Below, in pieces: positions 22,841 to 34,739 of a stretch of DNA of 64,000 bases (positions are counted from its first letter, which is position 1; every line of letters starts with the position of its first letter). The position numbers and the translations under genes were made by a program. Origin of the DNA: Osmia lignaria lignaria (taxonomy: Eukaryota; Arthropoda; Insecta; Hymenoptera; Megachilidae); contig NW_027478169.1 in the NCBI RefSeq assembly GCF_051020975.1, forward strand, positions 11,160,001 through 11,224,000, given 5' to 3'. The notes under the pieces were generated by a model, which saw only the letters and a list, made by a program, of their open reading frames with translations, was not told the DNA's origin and did not search any database.

Positions 22841-25401
22841 TCAGATGCGTAGTTCTCGAGATATATCAAGATATTTAAAAGTTCCGAAGCCGCACCAACA
22901 TAATAGAGATACAGAAACACCGTGGCCCCTCTCTTTGAGATAACTCTGCACTATTGCGAGCTGCAAATGCCACTTCCAGCTTAGCTGTGCAGAAGAAGAA
23001 CAACAAGAAGAAGAAATATCTCGAAATATGTCCGTCAGGCCCCTTCCCTTGAGATAAATCTGCAAATATCTCGGAAACGAAGCGAGCTATGGCAAAATGT
23101 TTAGAGACCTTTCTTGTAGAGAATTAAGTTTCCTACTTTTTATGTAGTATGATATTTTTTGATCAGATGCGTAGTTCTCGAGATATATCAAGATATTTAA
23201 AAGTTCCGAAGCCGCACCAACATAACAGAGATACAGAAACACCGTGGCCCCTTTCTTTGAGATAACTCTGCACTATTGCGCGCTGCAAATGCCACTTCCA
23301 GCTTAGCTGTGCAGAAGAAGAACAACAAGAAGAAGAAATATCTCGAAATATGTCCGTCAGGCCCCTTCCCTTGAGATAAATCTGCAAATATCTCGGAAAC
23401 GAAGCGAGCTATGGCAAAATGTTAAGAGACCTTTTTTGTAGAGAATTAAGTTTCCTACTTTTTATCTTCTATGATATTTTTTGATCAGATGCGGAGTTCT
23501 CGAGATATATCAAGATATTTAAAAGTTCCGAAGCCGCACCAACATAATAGAGATACAGAAACACCGTGGCCCCTCTCTTTGAGATAACTCTGCACTATTG
23601 CGAGCTGGAAATGCCACTTCCAGTTTAGCTGTGCAGAAGAAGAACAACAAGATGAAGAAATATCTCGAAATATGTCCGTTAGGCCCCTTCCCTTGAGATA
23701 AATCTGCAAATATCTCGGAAACGAAGCGAGCTATGGCAAAATGTTGAGAGACCTTTCTTGTAGAGAATTAAGTTTCCTACTTTTTATGTAGTATGATATT
23801 TTTTGATCAGATGCGTAGTTCTCGAGATATATCAAGATATTTAAAAGTTCCGAAGCCGCACCAACATAACAGAGATACAGAAACACCGTGGCCCCTTTCT
23901 TTGAGATAACTCTGCACTATTGCGCGCTGCAAATGCCACTTCCAGCTTAGCTGTGCAGAAGAAGAAATATCTCGAAATATGTCCGTCAGGCCCCTTCCCA
24001 TGAGATAAATCTGCAAATATCTCGGAAACGAAGCGAGCTATGGCAAAATGTTAAGAGACCTTTTTTGTAGAGAATTAAGTTTCCTACTTTTTATGTTCTA
24101 TGATATTTTTTGATCAGATGCGTAGTTCTCGAGATATATCGAGATATTTAAAAGTTCCGAAGCCGCACCAACATAATAGAGATACAGAAACACCGTGGCC
24201 CCTTTCTTTGAGATAACTCTGCACTATTGCGCGCTGCAAATGCCACTTCCAGCTTAGCTGTGCAGAAGAAGAACAACAAGAAGAAGAAACATCTCGAAAT
24301 ATGTCCGTCAGGCCCCTTCCCTTGAGATAAATCTGCAAATATCTCGGAAACGAAGCGAGCTATGGCAAAATGTTTAGAGACCTTTCTTGTAGAGAATTAA
24401 GTTTCCTACTTTTTATGTAGTATGATATTTTTTGATCAGATGCGTAGTTCTCGAGATATATCAAGATATTTAAAAGTTCCGAAGCCGCACCAACATAATA
24501 GAGATACAGAAACACCGTGGCCCCTTTCTTTGAGATAACTCTGCACTATTGCGCGCTGCAAATGCCACTTCCAGCTTAGCTGTGCCCAAGAAGGACAACA
24601 AGAAGAAGAAATATCTCGAAATATGTCCGTCAGGCCCCTTCCCTTGAGATAAATCTGCAAATATCTCGGAAACGAAGCGAGCTATGGCAAAATGTTAAGA
24701 GACCTTTTTTGTAGAGAATTATGTTTCCTACAATTTATGTTCTATGATATTTTTTGATCAGAAGCGTAGTTTTCGAGATATATCGAGATATTTAAAAGTT
24801 CCGAAGCCGCACCAACATAATAGAGATACAGAAACACCGTGGCCCCTTTCTTTGAGATAACTCTGCACTAGTGCGAGCCGCAAATGCCACTTCCAGCTTA
24901 GCTGTGCAGAAGAAGAACAACAAGAAGAAGAAATATCTCGAAATATGTCCGTCAGGCCCCTTCCCTTGAGATAAATATGCAAATATCTCGGAAACGAAGC
25001 GAGCTATGGCAAAATGTTAAGAGACCTTTTTTGTAGAGAATTAAGTTTCCTACTTTTTATGTTCTATGATATTTTTTGATCAGATGCGTTGTTCTCGAGA
25101 TATATCAATATATTTAAAAGTTCCGAAGCCGCACCAACATAATAGAGATACAGACACACCGTGGCCCCTTTCTTGGAGATAACTCTGCACTATTTCGAGC
25201 TGCAAATGCCACTTCCAGCTTAGCTGTGCAGAAGAAGAACAACAAGAAGAAGAAATATCTCGAAATATGTCCGTCAGGCCCCTTCCCTTGAGATAAATAT
25301 GCAAATATCTCGGAAACGAAGCGAGCTATGGCAAAATGTTAAGAGACCTTTTTTGTAGAGAATTAAGTTTCCTACTTTTTATGTTCTATGATATTTTTTG
25401 A
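22841..25401 (+). repeat. Nine-unit higher-order repeat, copy 2 (eight matching units)
   Basis: Units from 22841 to 25080 match copy 1 at an offset of 2883 bp, including the 307-bp unit (23807), the GTGCCCAAGAAGG unit (24436) and the GCGTTGTTC unit (25080). The ninth position (25402) holds a different unit with TGATCGG, so the higher-order order breaks here. The unit at 24758 has normal ATATCTCG where copy 1 has ATATTTCC. The unit at 25080 carries new variants (CTTGGAGATAAC, TATTTCGAGC) shared with 43419, 47605 and 49859. Confidence 0.88.
23807..24113 (+). repeat. 307-bp monomer
   Basis: Fourth unit of the second nine-unit copy, with the same 15-bp deletion as at 20924, from which it lies exactly 2883 bp. 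It has a private TTCCCATGAG in the second box near 23996. Confidence 0.93.
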
Positions 25402-28189
25402 TCGGATGCGTAGTTCTCGAGATATATCAAGATATTTAAAAGTTCCGAAGCCGCACCAACATAATAGAGATACAGAAACACCGTGGCCCCTTTCTTTGAG
25501 ATAACTCTGCACTATTGCGAGCTGCAAATGCCACTTCCAGCTTAGCTGTGCAGAAGAAGAACAACAAGAAGAAGAAATATCTCGAAATATGTCCGTCAGG
25601 CCCCTTCCCTTGAGATATATCTGCAAATATCTCGGAAACGAAGCGAGCTATGGCAAAATGTTGAGAGACCTTTTTTGTAGAGAATTAAGTTTCCTACTTT
25701 TTATGTTCTATGATATTTTTTGATCGGATGCGTAGTTCTCGAGATATATCAAGATATTTAAAAGTTCCGAAGCCGCACCAACATAATAGAGATACAGAAA
25801 CACCGTGGCCCCTTTCTTTGAGATAACTCTGCACTACTGCGAGCTGCAAATGCCACTTCCAGCTTAGCTGTGCAGAAGAAGAACAACAAGAAGAAGAAAT
25901 ATCTCGAAATATGTCCGTCAGACCCCTTCCCTTGAGATAAATCTGCAAATATCTCGGAAACGAAGCGAGCTATGGCAAAATGTTAAGAGACCTTTTTTGT
26001 AGAGAATTAAGTTTGCTACTTTTTATGTTCTATGATATTTTTTGATCAGATGCGTAGTTCTCGAGATATATCCAGATATTTAAAAGTTCCGAAGCGGCAC
26101 CAACATAATAGAGATACAGAAACACCGTGGCCCCTTTCTTTGAGGTAACTCTGCACTATTGCGAGCTGCAAATGCCACCTCCAGCTTAGCTGTGCAGAAG
26201 AAGAACAACAAGAAGAAGAAATATCTCGAAATATGTCCGTCAGGCCCCTTCCCTTGAGATAAATCTGCAAATATCTCGGAAACCAAGCGAGCTATGGCAA
26301 AATGTTAAGAGACCTTATTTGTAGAGAATTAAGTTTCCTACTTTTTATGTTCTACGATATTTTTTGATCAGATGCGTAGTTCTCGAGATATATCAAGATA
26401 TTTAAAAGTTCCGAAGCCGCACCAACATAATAGAGATACAGAAACACCGTGGCCCCTTTCTTTGAGATAACTCTGCACTATTGCGAACTGCAAATGCCAC
26501 TTCCAGCTTAGCTGTGCAGAAGAAGAACAACAAGAAGAAGAAATATCTCGAAATATGTCCGTCAGGCCCCTTCCCTTGAGATAAATCTGCAAATATCTCG
26601 GAAACGAAGCGAGCTATGGCAAAATGTTAAGAGACCTTTTTTGTAGAGAATTAAGTTTCCTACTTTTTATGTTCTATGATATTTTTCGATCAGAGGCGTA
26701 GTTCTCGAGATATATCAAGATATTTAAAAGTTCCGAAGCCGCACCAACATAATAGAGATACAGAAACACCGTGGCCCCTTTCTTTGAGATAACTTTGCAC
26801 TATTGCGAGCTGTAAATGCCACTTTCAGCTTAGCTGTGCAGAAGAAGAACAACAAGAAGAAGAAATATCTCGAAATATGTCCGTCAGGCCCCTTCCCTTG
26901 AGATATATCTGCAAATATCTCGGAAACGAAGCGAGCTATGGCAAAATGTTAAGAGACCTTTTTTGTAGAGAATTAAGTTTCCTACTTTTTATGTTCTATG
27001 ATATTTTTTGATCGGATGCGTAGTTCTCGAGATATATCAAGATATTTAAAAGTTCCGAAGCCGCACCAACATAATAGAGATACAGAAACACCGTGGCCCC
27101 TTTCTTTGAGATAACTCTGCACTATTGCGAGCTCGAAATGCCACTTCCAGTTTAGCTGTGCAGAAGAAGAGCAACAAGAAGAAGAAATATCTCGAAATAT
27201 GTCCGTTAGGCCCCTTCCCTTGAGATAAATCTGCAAATATCTCGGAAACGAAGCGAGCTATGGCAAAATGTTAAGAGACCTCTTTTGTAGAGAATTAAGT
27301 TTCCTACTTTTTATGTTCTATGATATTTTTTGATCAGATCCGTAGTTCTCGAGATATATCAAGATATTTAAAAGTTCCGAAGCCGCACCAACATAATAGA
27401 GATACAGAAACACCGTGGCCCCTTTCTTTGAGATAACTCTGCACTATTGCGAGCTGTAAATGCCACTTCCAGCTTAGCTGTGCAGAAGAAGAACAACAAG
27501 AAGAAGAAATATCTCGAAATATGTCCGTTAGGCCCCTTCCCTTGAGATAAATCTGCAAATATCTCGGAAACGAAGCGAGCTATGGCAAAATGTTAAGAGA
27601 CCTTTTTTGTAGAGAATTCTGTTTCCTACAATTTATGCTCTATGATATTTTTTGATCAGAAGCGTAGTTTTCGAGATATATCGAGATATTTAAAAGTTCC
27701 GAAGCCGCACCATCATAATAGAGATACAGAAACACCGTGGCCCCTTTCTTTGAGATAACTCTGCACTAGTGCGAGCCGCAAATGCCACTTCCAGCTTAGC
27801 TGTGCAGAAGAAGAACAACAAGAAGAAGAAATATCTCGAAATATGTCCGTCAGGCCCCTTCCCTTGAGATAAATCTGCAAATATCTCGGAAACGAAGCGA
27901 GCTATGGCAAAATGTTAAGAGACCTTTTTTGTAGAGAATTATGTTTCCTACAATTTATGTTCTATGATATTTTTTGATCAGAAGCGTAGTTTTCGAGATA
28001 TATCGAGATATTTAAAAGTTCCGAAGCCGCACCAACATAATAGAGATACAGAAACACCGTGGCCCCTTTCTTTGGGATAACTCTGCACTATTGCGAGCTG
28101 CAAATGCCACTTCCAGCTTAGCTGTGCAGAAGAAGAACAACAAGAAGAAGAAATATCTCGAAATATGTCCGTCAGGCCACTTCCCTTGA
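25402..28189 (+). repeat. Mixed-order stretch of type A, B and C units
   Basis: About nine units. Those at 25402, 25724 and 27012 have TGATCGG in place of TGATCAG. 26046 has GAAGCGGCACC, GAGGTAACTC and GGAAACCAAGCG, and 26368 has GCGAACTGC; both variant sets reappear in the trimer region at 50825-54366. 26690 has ACTTTCAGC. 25080-26689 as a whole is matched by 49859-51468 at an offset of 24779 bp. Confidence 0.8.
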
Positions 28190-30551
28190 GATAAATCTGC
28201 AAATATCTCGGAAACGAAGCGAGCTATGGCAAAATGTTAAGAGACCTTTTTGGAGAGAATTAAGTTTCCTACTTTTTATGTTCGATGATATTTTTTGATC
28301 AGATGCGTAGTTCTCGAGATATATCAAGATACTTAAAAGTTCCGAAGCTGCACCAACATAATAGAGGTACAGAAACACCGTGGCCTCTTTCTTTGAGATA
28401 ACTCTGCACTATTGCGAGCTGCAAATGCCACTTCGAGCTTAGCTGTGCAGAAGAAGAACAACAAGAAGAAGAAATATCTCGAAATATGTCCGTCAGACCC
28501 CTTCCCTTGAGATGAATCTGCAAATATCTCGGAAACAAAGCGAGCTATGGCAAAATGTTGAGAGACCTTTTTGGAGAGAATTAAGTTTCCTACTTTTTAT
28601 GTTCTATGATATTTTTTGATCAGATGCGTAGTTCTCGAGATATATCAAGATATTTAAAAGTTCCGAAGCCGCACCAACATAATAGGGATACAGAAACACC
28701 GTGGCCCCTTTCTTTGAGATAACTCTGCACTATTGCGAGCTGGAAATGCCACTTCCAGTTTAGCTGTGCAGAAGAAGAACAACAAGAAGAAGAAATATCT
28801 CGAAATATGTCCGTTAGGCCCCTTCCCTTGAGATAAATCTGCAAATATCTCGGAAACGAAGCGAGCTATGGCAAAATGTTAAGAGACGTTTTTTGTAGAG
28901 AATTATGTTTCCTACAATTTATGTTCTATGATATTTTTTGATCAGAAGCGTAGTTTTCGAGATATATCGAGATATTTAAAAGTTCCGAAGCCGCACCAAC
29001 ATAATAGGGATACAGAAACACCGTGGCCCCTTTCTTTGAGATAGCTCTGCACTAGTGCGAGCCGCAAATGCCACTTCCAGCTTAGCTGTGCAGAAGAAGA
29101 ACAACAAGAAGAAGAAATATCTCGAAATATGTCCGTCAGGCCCCTCCCCTTGAGATAAATCTGCAAATATCTCGGAAACGAAGCGAGCTATGGCAAAATG
29201 TTAAGAGACCTTTTTTGTAGAGAATTAAGTTTCCTACTTTTTATGTTCTATGATATTTTTTGATCAGATGCGTAGTTCTCGAGATATATCAAGATATTTA
29301 AAAGTTCCGAAGCCGCACCAACATAATAGAGATACCGAAACACCGTGGCCCCTTTCTTTGAGATAACTCTGCACTATTGCGAGCTGTAAATGCCACTTCC
29401 AGCTTAGCTGTGCAGAAGAAGAACAACAAGAAGAAGAAATATCTCGAAATATGTCCGTCAGGCCCCTTCCCTTGAGATATATCTGCAAATATCTCGGAAA
29501 CGAAGCGAGCTATGGCAAAATGTTAAGAGACCGTTTTTGTAGAGAATTAAGTTTCCTACTTTTTATGTTGTATGATATTTTTTGATCAGACGCGTAGTTC
29601 TCGAGATATATCAAGATATTTAAAAGTTCCGAAGCCGCACCAACATAATAGAGATACAGAAACACCGTGGCCCCTTTCTTTGAGATAACTCTGCACTATT
29701 GCGAGCCGCAAATGCCACTTCCAGCTTAGCTGTGCAGAAGAAGAACAACAAGAAGAAGAAATATCTCGAAATATGTCCGTCAGACCCCTTCCCTTGAGAT
29801 GAATCTGCAAATATCTCGGAAACGAAGCGAGCTATGGCAAAATGTTAAGAGACGTTTTTTGTAGAGAATTATGTTTCCTACAATTTATGTTCTATGATAT
29901 TTTTTGATCAGAAGCGTAGTTTTCGAGATATATCGAGATATTTAAAAGTTCCGAAGCCGCACCAACATAATAAAGATACAGAAACACCGTGGCCCCTTTC
30001 TTTGAGATAACTCTGCACTAGTGCGAGCCGCAAATGCCACTTCCAGCTTAGCTGTGCAGAAGAAGAACAACAAGAAGAAGAAATATCTCGAAATATGTCC
30101 GTCAGGCCCCTTCCCTTGAGATAAATATGCAAATATCTCGGAAACGAAGCGAGGTATGGCAAAATGTTAAGAGACCTTTTTTGTAGAGAATTAAGTTTCC
30201 TACTTTTTATGCTTTATGATATTTTTTGATCAGATGCGTAGTTCTCGAGATATATCAAGATATTTAAAAGTTCCGAAGCCGCACCAACATAATAGGGATA
30301 CAGAAACACCGTGGCCCCTTTCTTTGAGATAACTCTGCACTAGTGCGAGCCGCAAATGCCACTTCCAGCTTAGCTGTGCAGAAGAAGAACAACAAGAAGA
30401 AGAAATATCTCGAAATATGTCCGTCAGGCCACTTCCCTTGAGATAAATCTGCAAATATCTCGGAAACGAAGCGAGCTATGGCAAAATGTTAAGAGACGCT
30501 TTTTGTAGAGAATTATATTTCCTACAATTTATGTTCTATGATATTTTTTGA

Positions 30552-30874
30552 TCAGAAGCGTAGTTCTCGAGATAGATCAAGATACTTAAAAGTTCCGAAG
30601 CCGCACCAAGCATAATAGAGATACAGAAACACCGTGGCCCCTCTCTTTGAGATAACTCTGCACTATTGCGAGCTGCAAATGCCACTTCCAGCTTAGCTGT
30701 GCAGAAGAAGAACAACAAGAAGAAGAAATATCTCGAAATATGTCCGTCAGGCCCCTTCCCTTGAGATAAATCTGCAAATATCTCGGAAACGAAGCGAGCT
30801 ATGGCAAAATGTTAAGAGACCTTTTTTGTAGAGAATTAAGTTTCCTACTTTTTATGTTCTTTGATATTTTTTGA
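30552..30874 (+). repeat. 323-bp variant monomer (extra G)
   Basis: Extra G at 30610 with the GAGATAGATC and AGATACTT variants. This is the counterpart of 12886-13208 at offset 17666, including the GACGCTTTTTG tail of the unit before it. Confidence 0.93.
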
Positions 30875-33772
30875 TCAGATGCGTAGTTCTCGAGATATAT
30901 CAAGATATTTAAAAGTTCCGAAGCCGCACCAACATAATAGAGATACAGAAACACCGTGGCCCCTTTCTTTGAGATAACTCTGCACTATTGCGAGCTGTAA
31001 ATGCCACTTCCAGCTTAGCTGTGCAGAAGAAGAACAACAAGAAGAAGAAATATCTCGAAATATGTCCGTCAGGCCCCTTCCCTTGAGATATATCTGCAAA
31101 TATCTCGGAAACGAAGCGAGCTATGGCAAAATGTTAAGAGACCGTTTTTGTAGAGAATTAAGTTTCCTACTTTTTATGTTCTATGATATTTTTTGATCAG
31201 ACGCGTAGTTCTCGAGATATATCAAGATATTTAAAAGTTCCGAAGCCGCACCAACATAATAGAGATACCGAAACACCGTGGCCCCTTTCTTTGAGATAAC
31301 TCTGCACTATTGCGAGCTGTAAATGCCACTTCCAGCTTAGCTGTGCAGAAGAAGAACAACAAGAAGAAGAAATATCTCGAAATATGTCCGTCAGGCCCCT
31401 TCCCTTGAGATATATCTGCAAATATCTCGGAAACGAAGCGAGCTATGGCAAAATGTTAAGAGACCGTTTTTGTAGAGAATTAAGTTTCCTACTTTTTATG
31501 TTCTATGATATTTTTTGATCAGACGCGTAGTTCTCGAGATATATCAAGATATTTAAAAGTTCCGAAGCCGCACCAACATAATAGAGATACCGAAACACCG
31601 TGGCCCCTTTCTTTGAGATAACTCTGCACTATTGCGAGCTGGAAATGCCACTTCCAGCTTAGCTGTGCAGAAGAAGAACAACAAGAAGAAGAAATATCTC
31701 GAAATATGTCCGTCAGGCCCCTTCCCTTGAGATATATCTGCAAATATCTCGGAAACGAAGCGAGCTATGGCAAAATGTTAAGAGACCGTTTTTGTAGACA
31801 ATTAAGTTTCCTACTTTTTATGTTCTATGATATTTTTTGATCAGACGCGTAGTTCTCGAGATATATCAAGATATTTAAAAGTTCCGAAGCCGCACCAACA
31901 TAATAGAGATACCGAAACACCGTGGCCCCTTTCTTTGAGATAACTCTGCACTATTGCGAGCTGTAAATGCCACTTCCAGCTTAGCTGTGCAGAAGAAGAA
32001 CAACAAGAAGAAGAAATATCTCGAAATATGTCCGTCAGGCCCCTTCCCTTGAGATATATCTGCAAATATCTCGGAAACGAAGCGAGCTATGGCAAAATGT
32101 TAAGAGACCGTTTTTGTAGAGAATTAAGTTTCCTACTTTTTATGTTCTATGATATTTTTTGATCAGACGCGTAGTTCTCGAGATATATCAAGATATTTAA
32201 AAGTTCCGAAGCCGCACCAACATAATAGAGATACAGAAACACCGTGGCCCCTTTCTTTGAGATAACTCTGCACTATTGCGAGCTGGAAATGCCACTTCCA
32301 GTTTAGCTGTGCAGAAGAAGAACAACAAGAAGAAGAAATATCTCGAAATATGTCCGTTAGGCCCCTTCCCTTGAGATAAATCTGCAAATATCTCGGAAAC
32401 GAAGTGAGCTATGGCAAAATGTTAAGAGACCTTTTTTGTAGAGAATTAAGTTTCCTACTTTTTATGTTCTATGATATTTTTTGATCAGAAGCGTAGTTTT
32501 CGAGATATATCGAGATATTTAAAAGTTCCGAAGCCGCACCAACATAATAGAGATACCGAAACACCGTGGCCCCTTTCTTTGAGATAACTCTGCACTATTG
32601 CGAGCTGGAAATGCCACTTCCAGCTTAGCTGTGCAGAAGAAGAACAACAAGAAGAAGAAATATCTCGAAATATGTCCGTCAGGCCCCTTCCCTTGAGATA
32701 TATCTGCAAATATCTCGGAAACGAAGCGAGCTATGGCAAAATGTTAAGAGACCGTTTTTGTAGAGAATTAAGTTTCCTACTTTTTATGTTCTATGATATT
32801 TTTTGATCAGACGCGTAGTTCTCGAGATATATCAAGATATTTAAAAGTTCCGAAGCCGCACCAAAATAATAGAGATACAGAAACACCGTGGCCCCTTTCT
32901 TTGAGATAACTCTGCACTATTGCGAGCTGGAAATGCCACTTCCAGTTTAGCTGTGCAGAAGAAGAACAACAAGAAGAAGAAATATCTCGAAATATGTCCG
33001 TTAGGCCCCTTCCCTTGAGATAAATCTGCAAATATCTCGGAAACGAAGCGAGCTATGGCAAAATGTTAAGAGACCTTTTTTGTAGAGAATTAAGTTTCCT
33101 ACTTTTTATGTTCTATGATATTTTTTGATCAGAAGCGTAGTTTTCGAGATATATCGAGATATTTAAAAGTTCCGAAGCCGCACCAACATAATAAAGATAC
33201 AGAAACACCGTGGCCCCTTTCTTTGAGATAACTCTGCACTAGTGCGAGCCGCGAATGCCACTTCCAGCTTAGCTGTGCAGAAGAAGAACAACAAGAAGAA
33301 GAAATATCTCGAAATATGTCCGTCAGGCCCCTTCCCTTGAGATAAATATGCAAATATCTCGGAAACGAAGCGAGGTATGGCAAAATGTTAAGAGACCTTT
33401 TTTGTAGAGAATTAAGTTTCCTACTTTTTATGTTCTATGATATTTTTTGATCAGATGCGTAGTTCTCGAGATATATCAAGATATTTAAAAGTTCCGAAGC
33501 CGCACCAACATAATAGGGATACAGAAACACCTTGGCCCCTTTCTTTGAGATAACTCAGCACTAGTGCGAGCCGCAAATGCCACTTCCAGCTTAGCTGTGC
33601 AGAAGAAGAACAACAAGAAGAAGAAATATCTCGAAATATGTCCGTCAGGCCACTTCCCTTGAGATAAATCTGCAAATATCTCGGAAACGAAGCGAGCTAT
33701 GGCAAAATGGTAAGAGACGTTTTTTGTAGAGAATTATATTTCCTACAATTTATGTTCTATGATATTTTTTGA

Positions 33773-34095
33773 TCAGAAGCGTAGTTCTCGAGATAGATCA
33801 AGATACTTAAAAGTTCCGAAGCCGCACCAAGCATAATAGAGATACAGAAACACCGTGGCCCCTCTCTTTGAGATAACTCTGCACTATTGCGAGCTGCAAA
33901 TGCCACTTCCAGCTTAGCTGTGCAGAAGAAGAACAACAAGAAGAAGAAATATCTCGAAATATGTCCGTCAGGCCCCTTCCCTTGAGATAAATCTGCAAAT
34001 ATCTCGGAAACGAAGAGAGCTATGGCAAAATGTTAAGAGACCTTTTTTGTAGAGAATTACGTTTCCTACTATTTAGGTTCTATGATATTTTTTGA
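33773..34095 (+). repeat. 323-bp variant monomer (extra G)
   Basis: Extra G at 33831. Its tail TACTATTTAGG matches the unit at 15141, its counterpart at offset 18632. It lies 3221 bp after the previous 323-bp unit, ten units plus one base. Confidence 0.93.
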
Positions 34096-34739
34096 TCAGA
34101 AGCGTAGTTTTCGAGATATATCGAGATATTTAAAAGTTCCGAAGCCGCACCAACATAATAGGGATACAGAAACACCGTGGCCCCTTTCTTTGAGATAACT
34201 CTGCACTAGTGCGAGCCGCAAATGCCACTTCCAGCTTAGCTGTGCAGAAGAAGAACAACAAGAAGAAGAAATATCTCGAAATATGTCCGTCAGGCCCCTT
34301 CCCTTGAGATAAATCTGCAAATATCTCGGAAACGAAGCGAGCTATGGCAAAATGTTAAGAGACCTTTTTTGTAGAGAATTAAGTTTCCTACTTTTTATCT
34401 TCTATGATATTTTTTGATCAGATGCGGAGTTCTCGAGATATATCAAGATATTTAAAAGTTCCGAAGCCGCACCAACATAATAGAGATACAGAAACACCGT
34501 GGCCCCTCTCTTTGAGACAACTCTGCACTATTGCGAGCTGGAAATGCCACTTCCAGTTTAGCTGTGCAGAAGAAGAACAACAAGAAGAAGAAATATCTCG
34601 AAATATGTCCGTTAGGCCCCTTCCCTTGAGATAAATCTGCAAATATCTCGGAAACGAAGCGAGCTATGGCAAAATGTTAAGAGACCTTTTTTGTAGAGAA
34701 TTAAGTTTCCTACTTTTTATGTTCTATGATATTTTTCGA

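Larger units (their letters stand above)
28190..34739 (+). repeat. Block marked by 323-bp units, rearranged copy 2
   Basis: Homology to the earlier block starts near 28190, matching about 9880, just after a GGCCAC/GGCCCC difference. It includes the two-unit run of CCTTTTTGGAGAG tails (a 321-bp unit at 28299, its neighbour at 27978). 28620-29907 matches 10310-11597, 29908-32162 matches 12242-14496, 32163-33128 matches 16752-17717 and 33451-34739 matches 14819-16107. Two units are missing relative to copy 1 after 29907, and a segment found late in copy 1 lies early here, so exchange or conversion has reshuffled the block in whole-unit steps. Confidence 0.85.
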
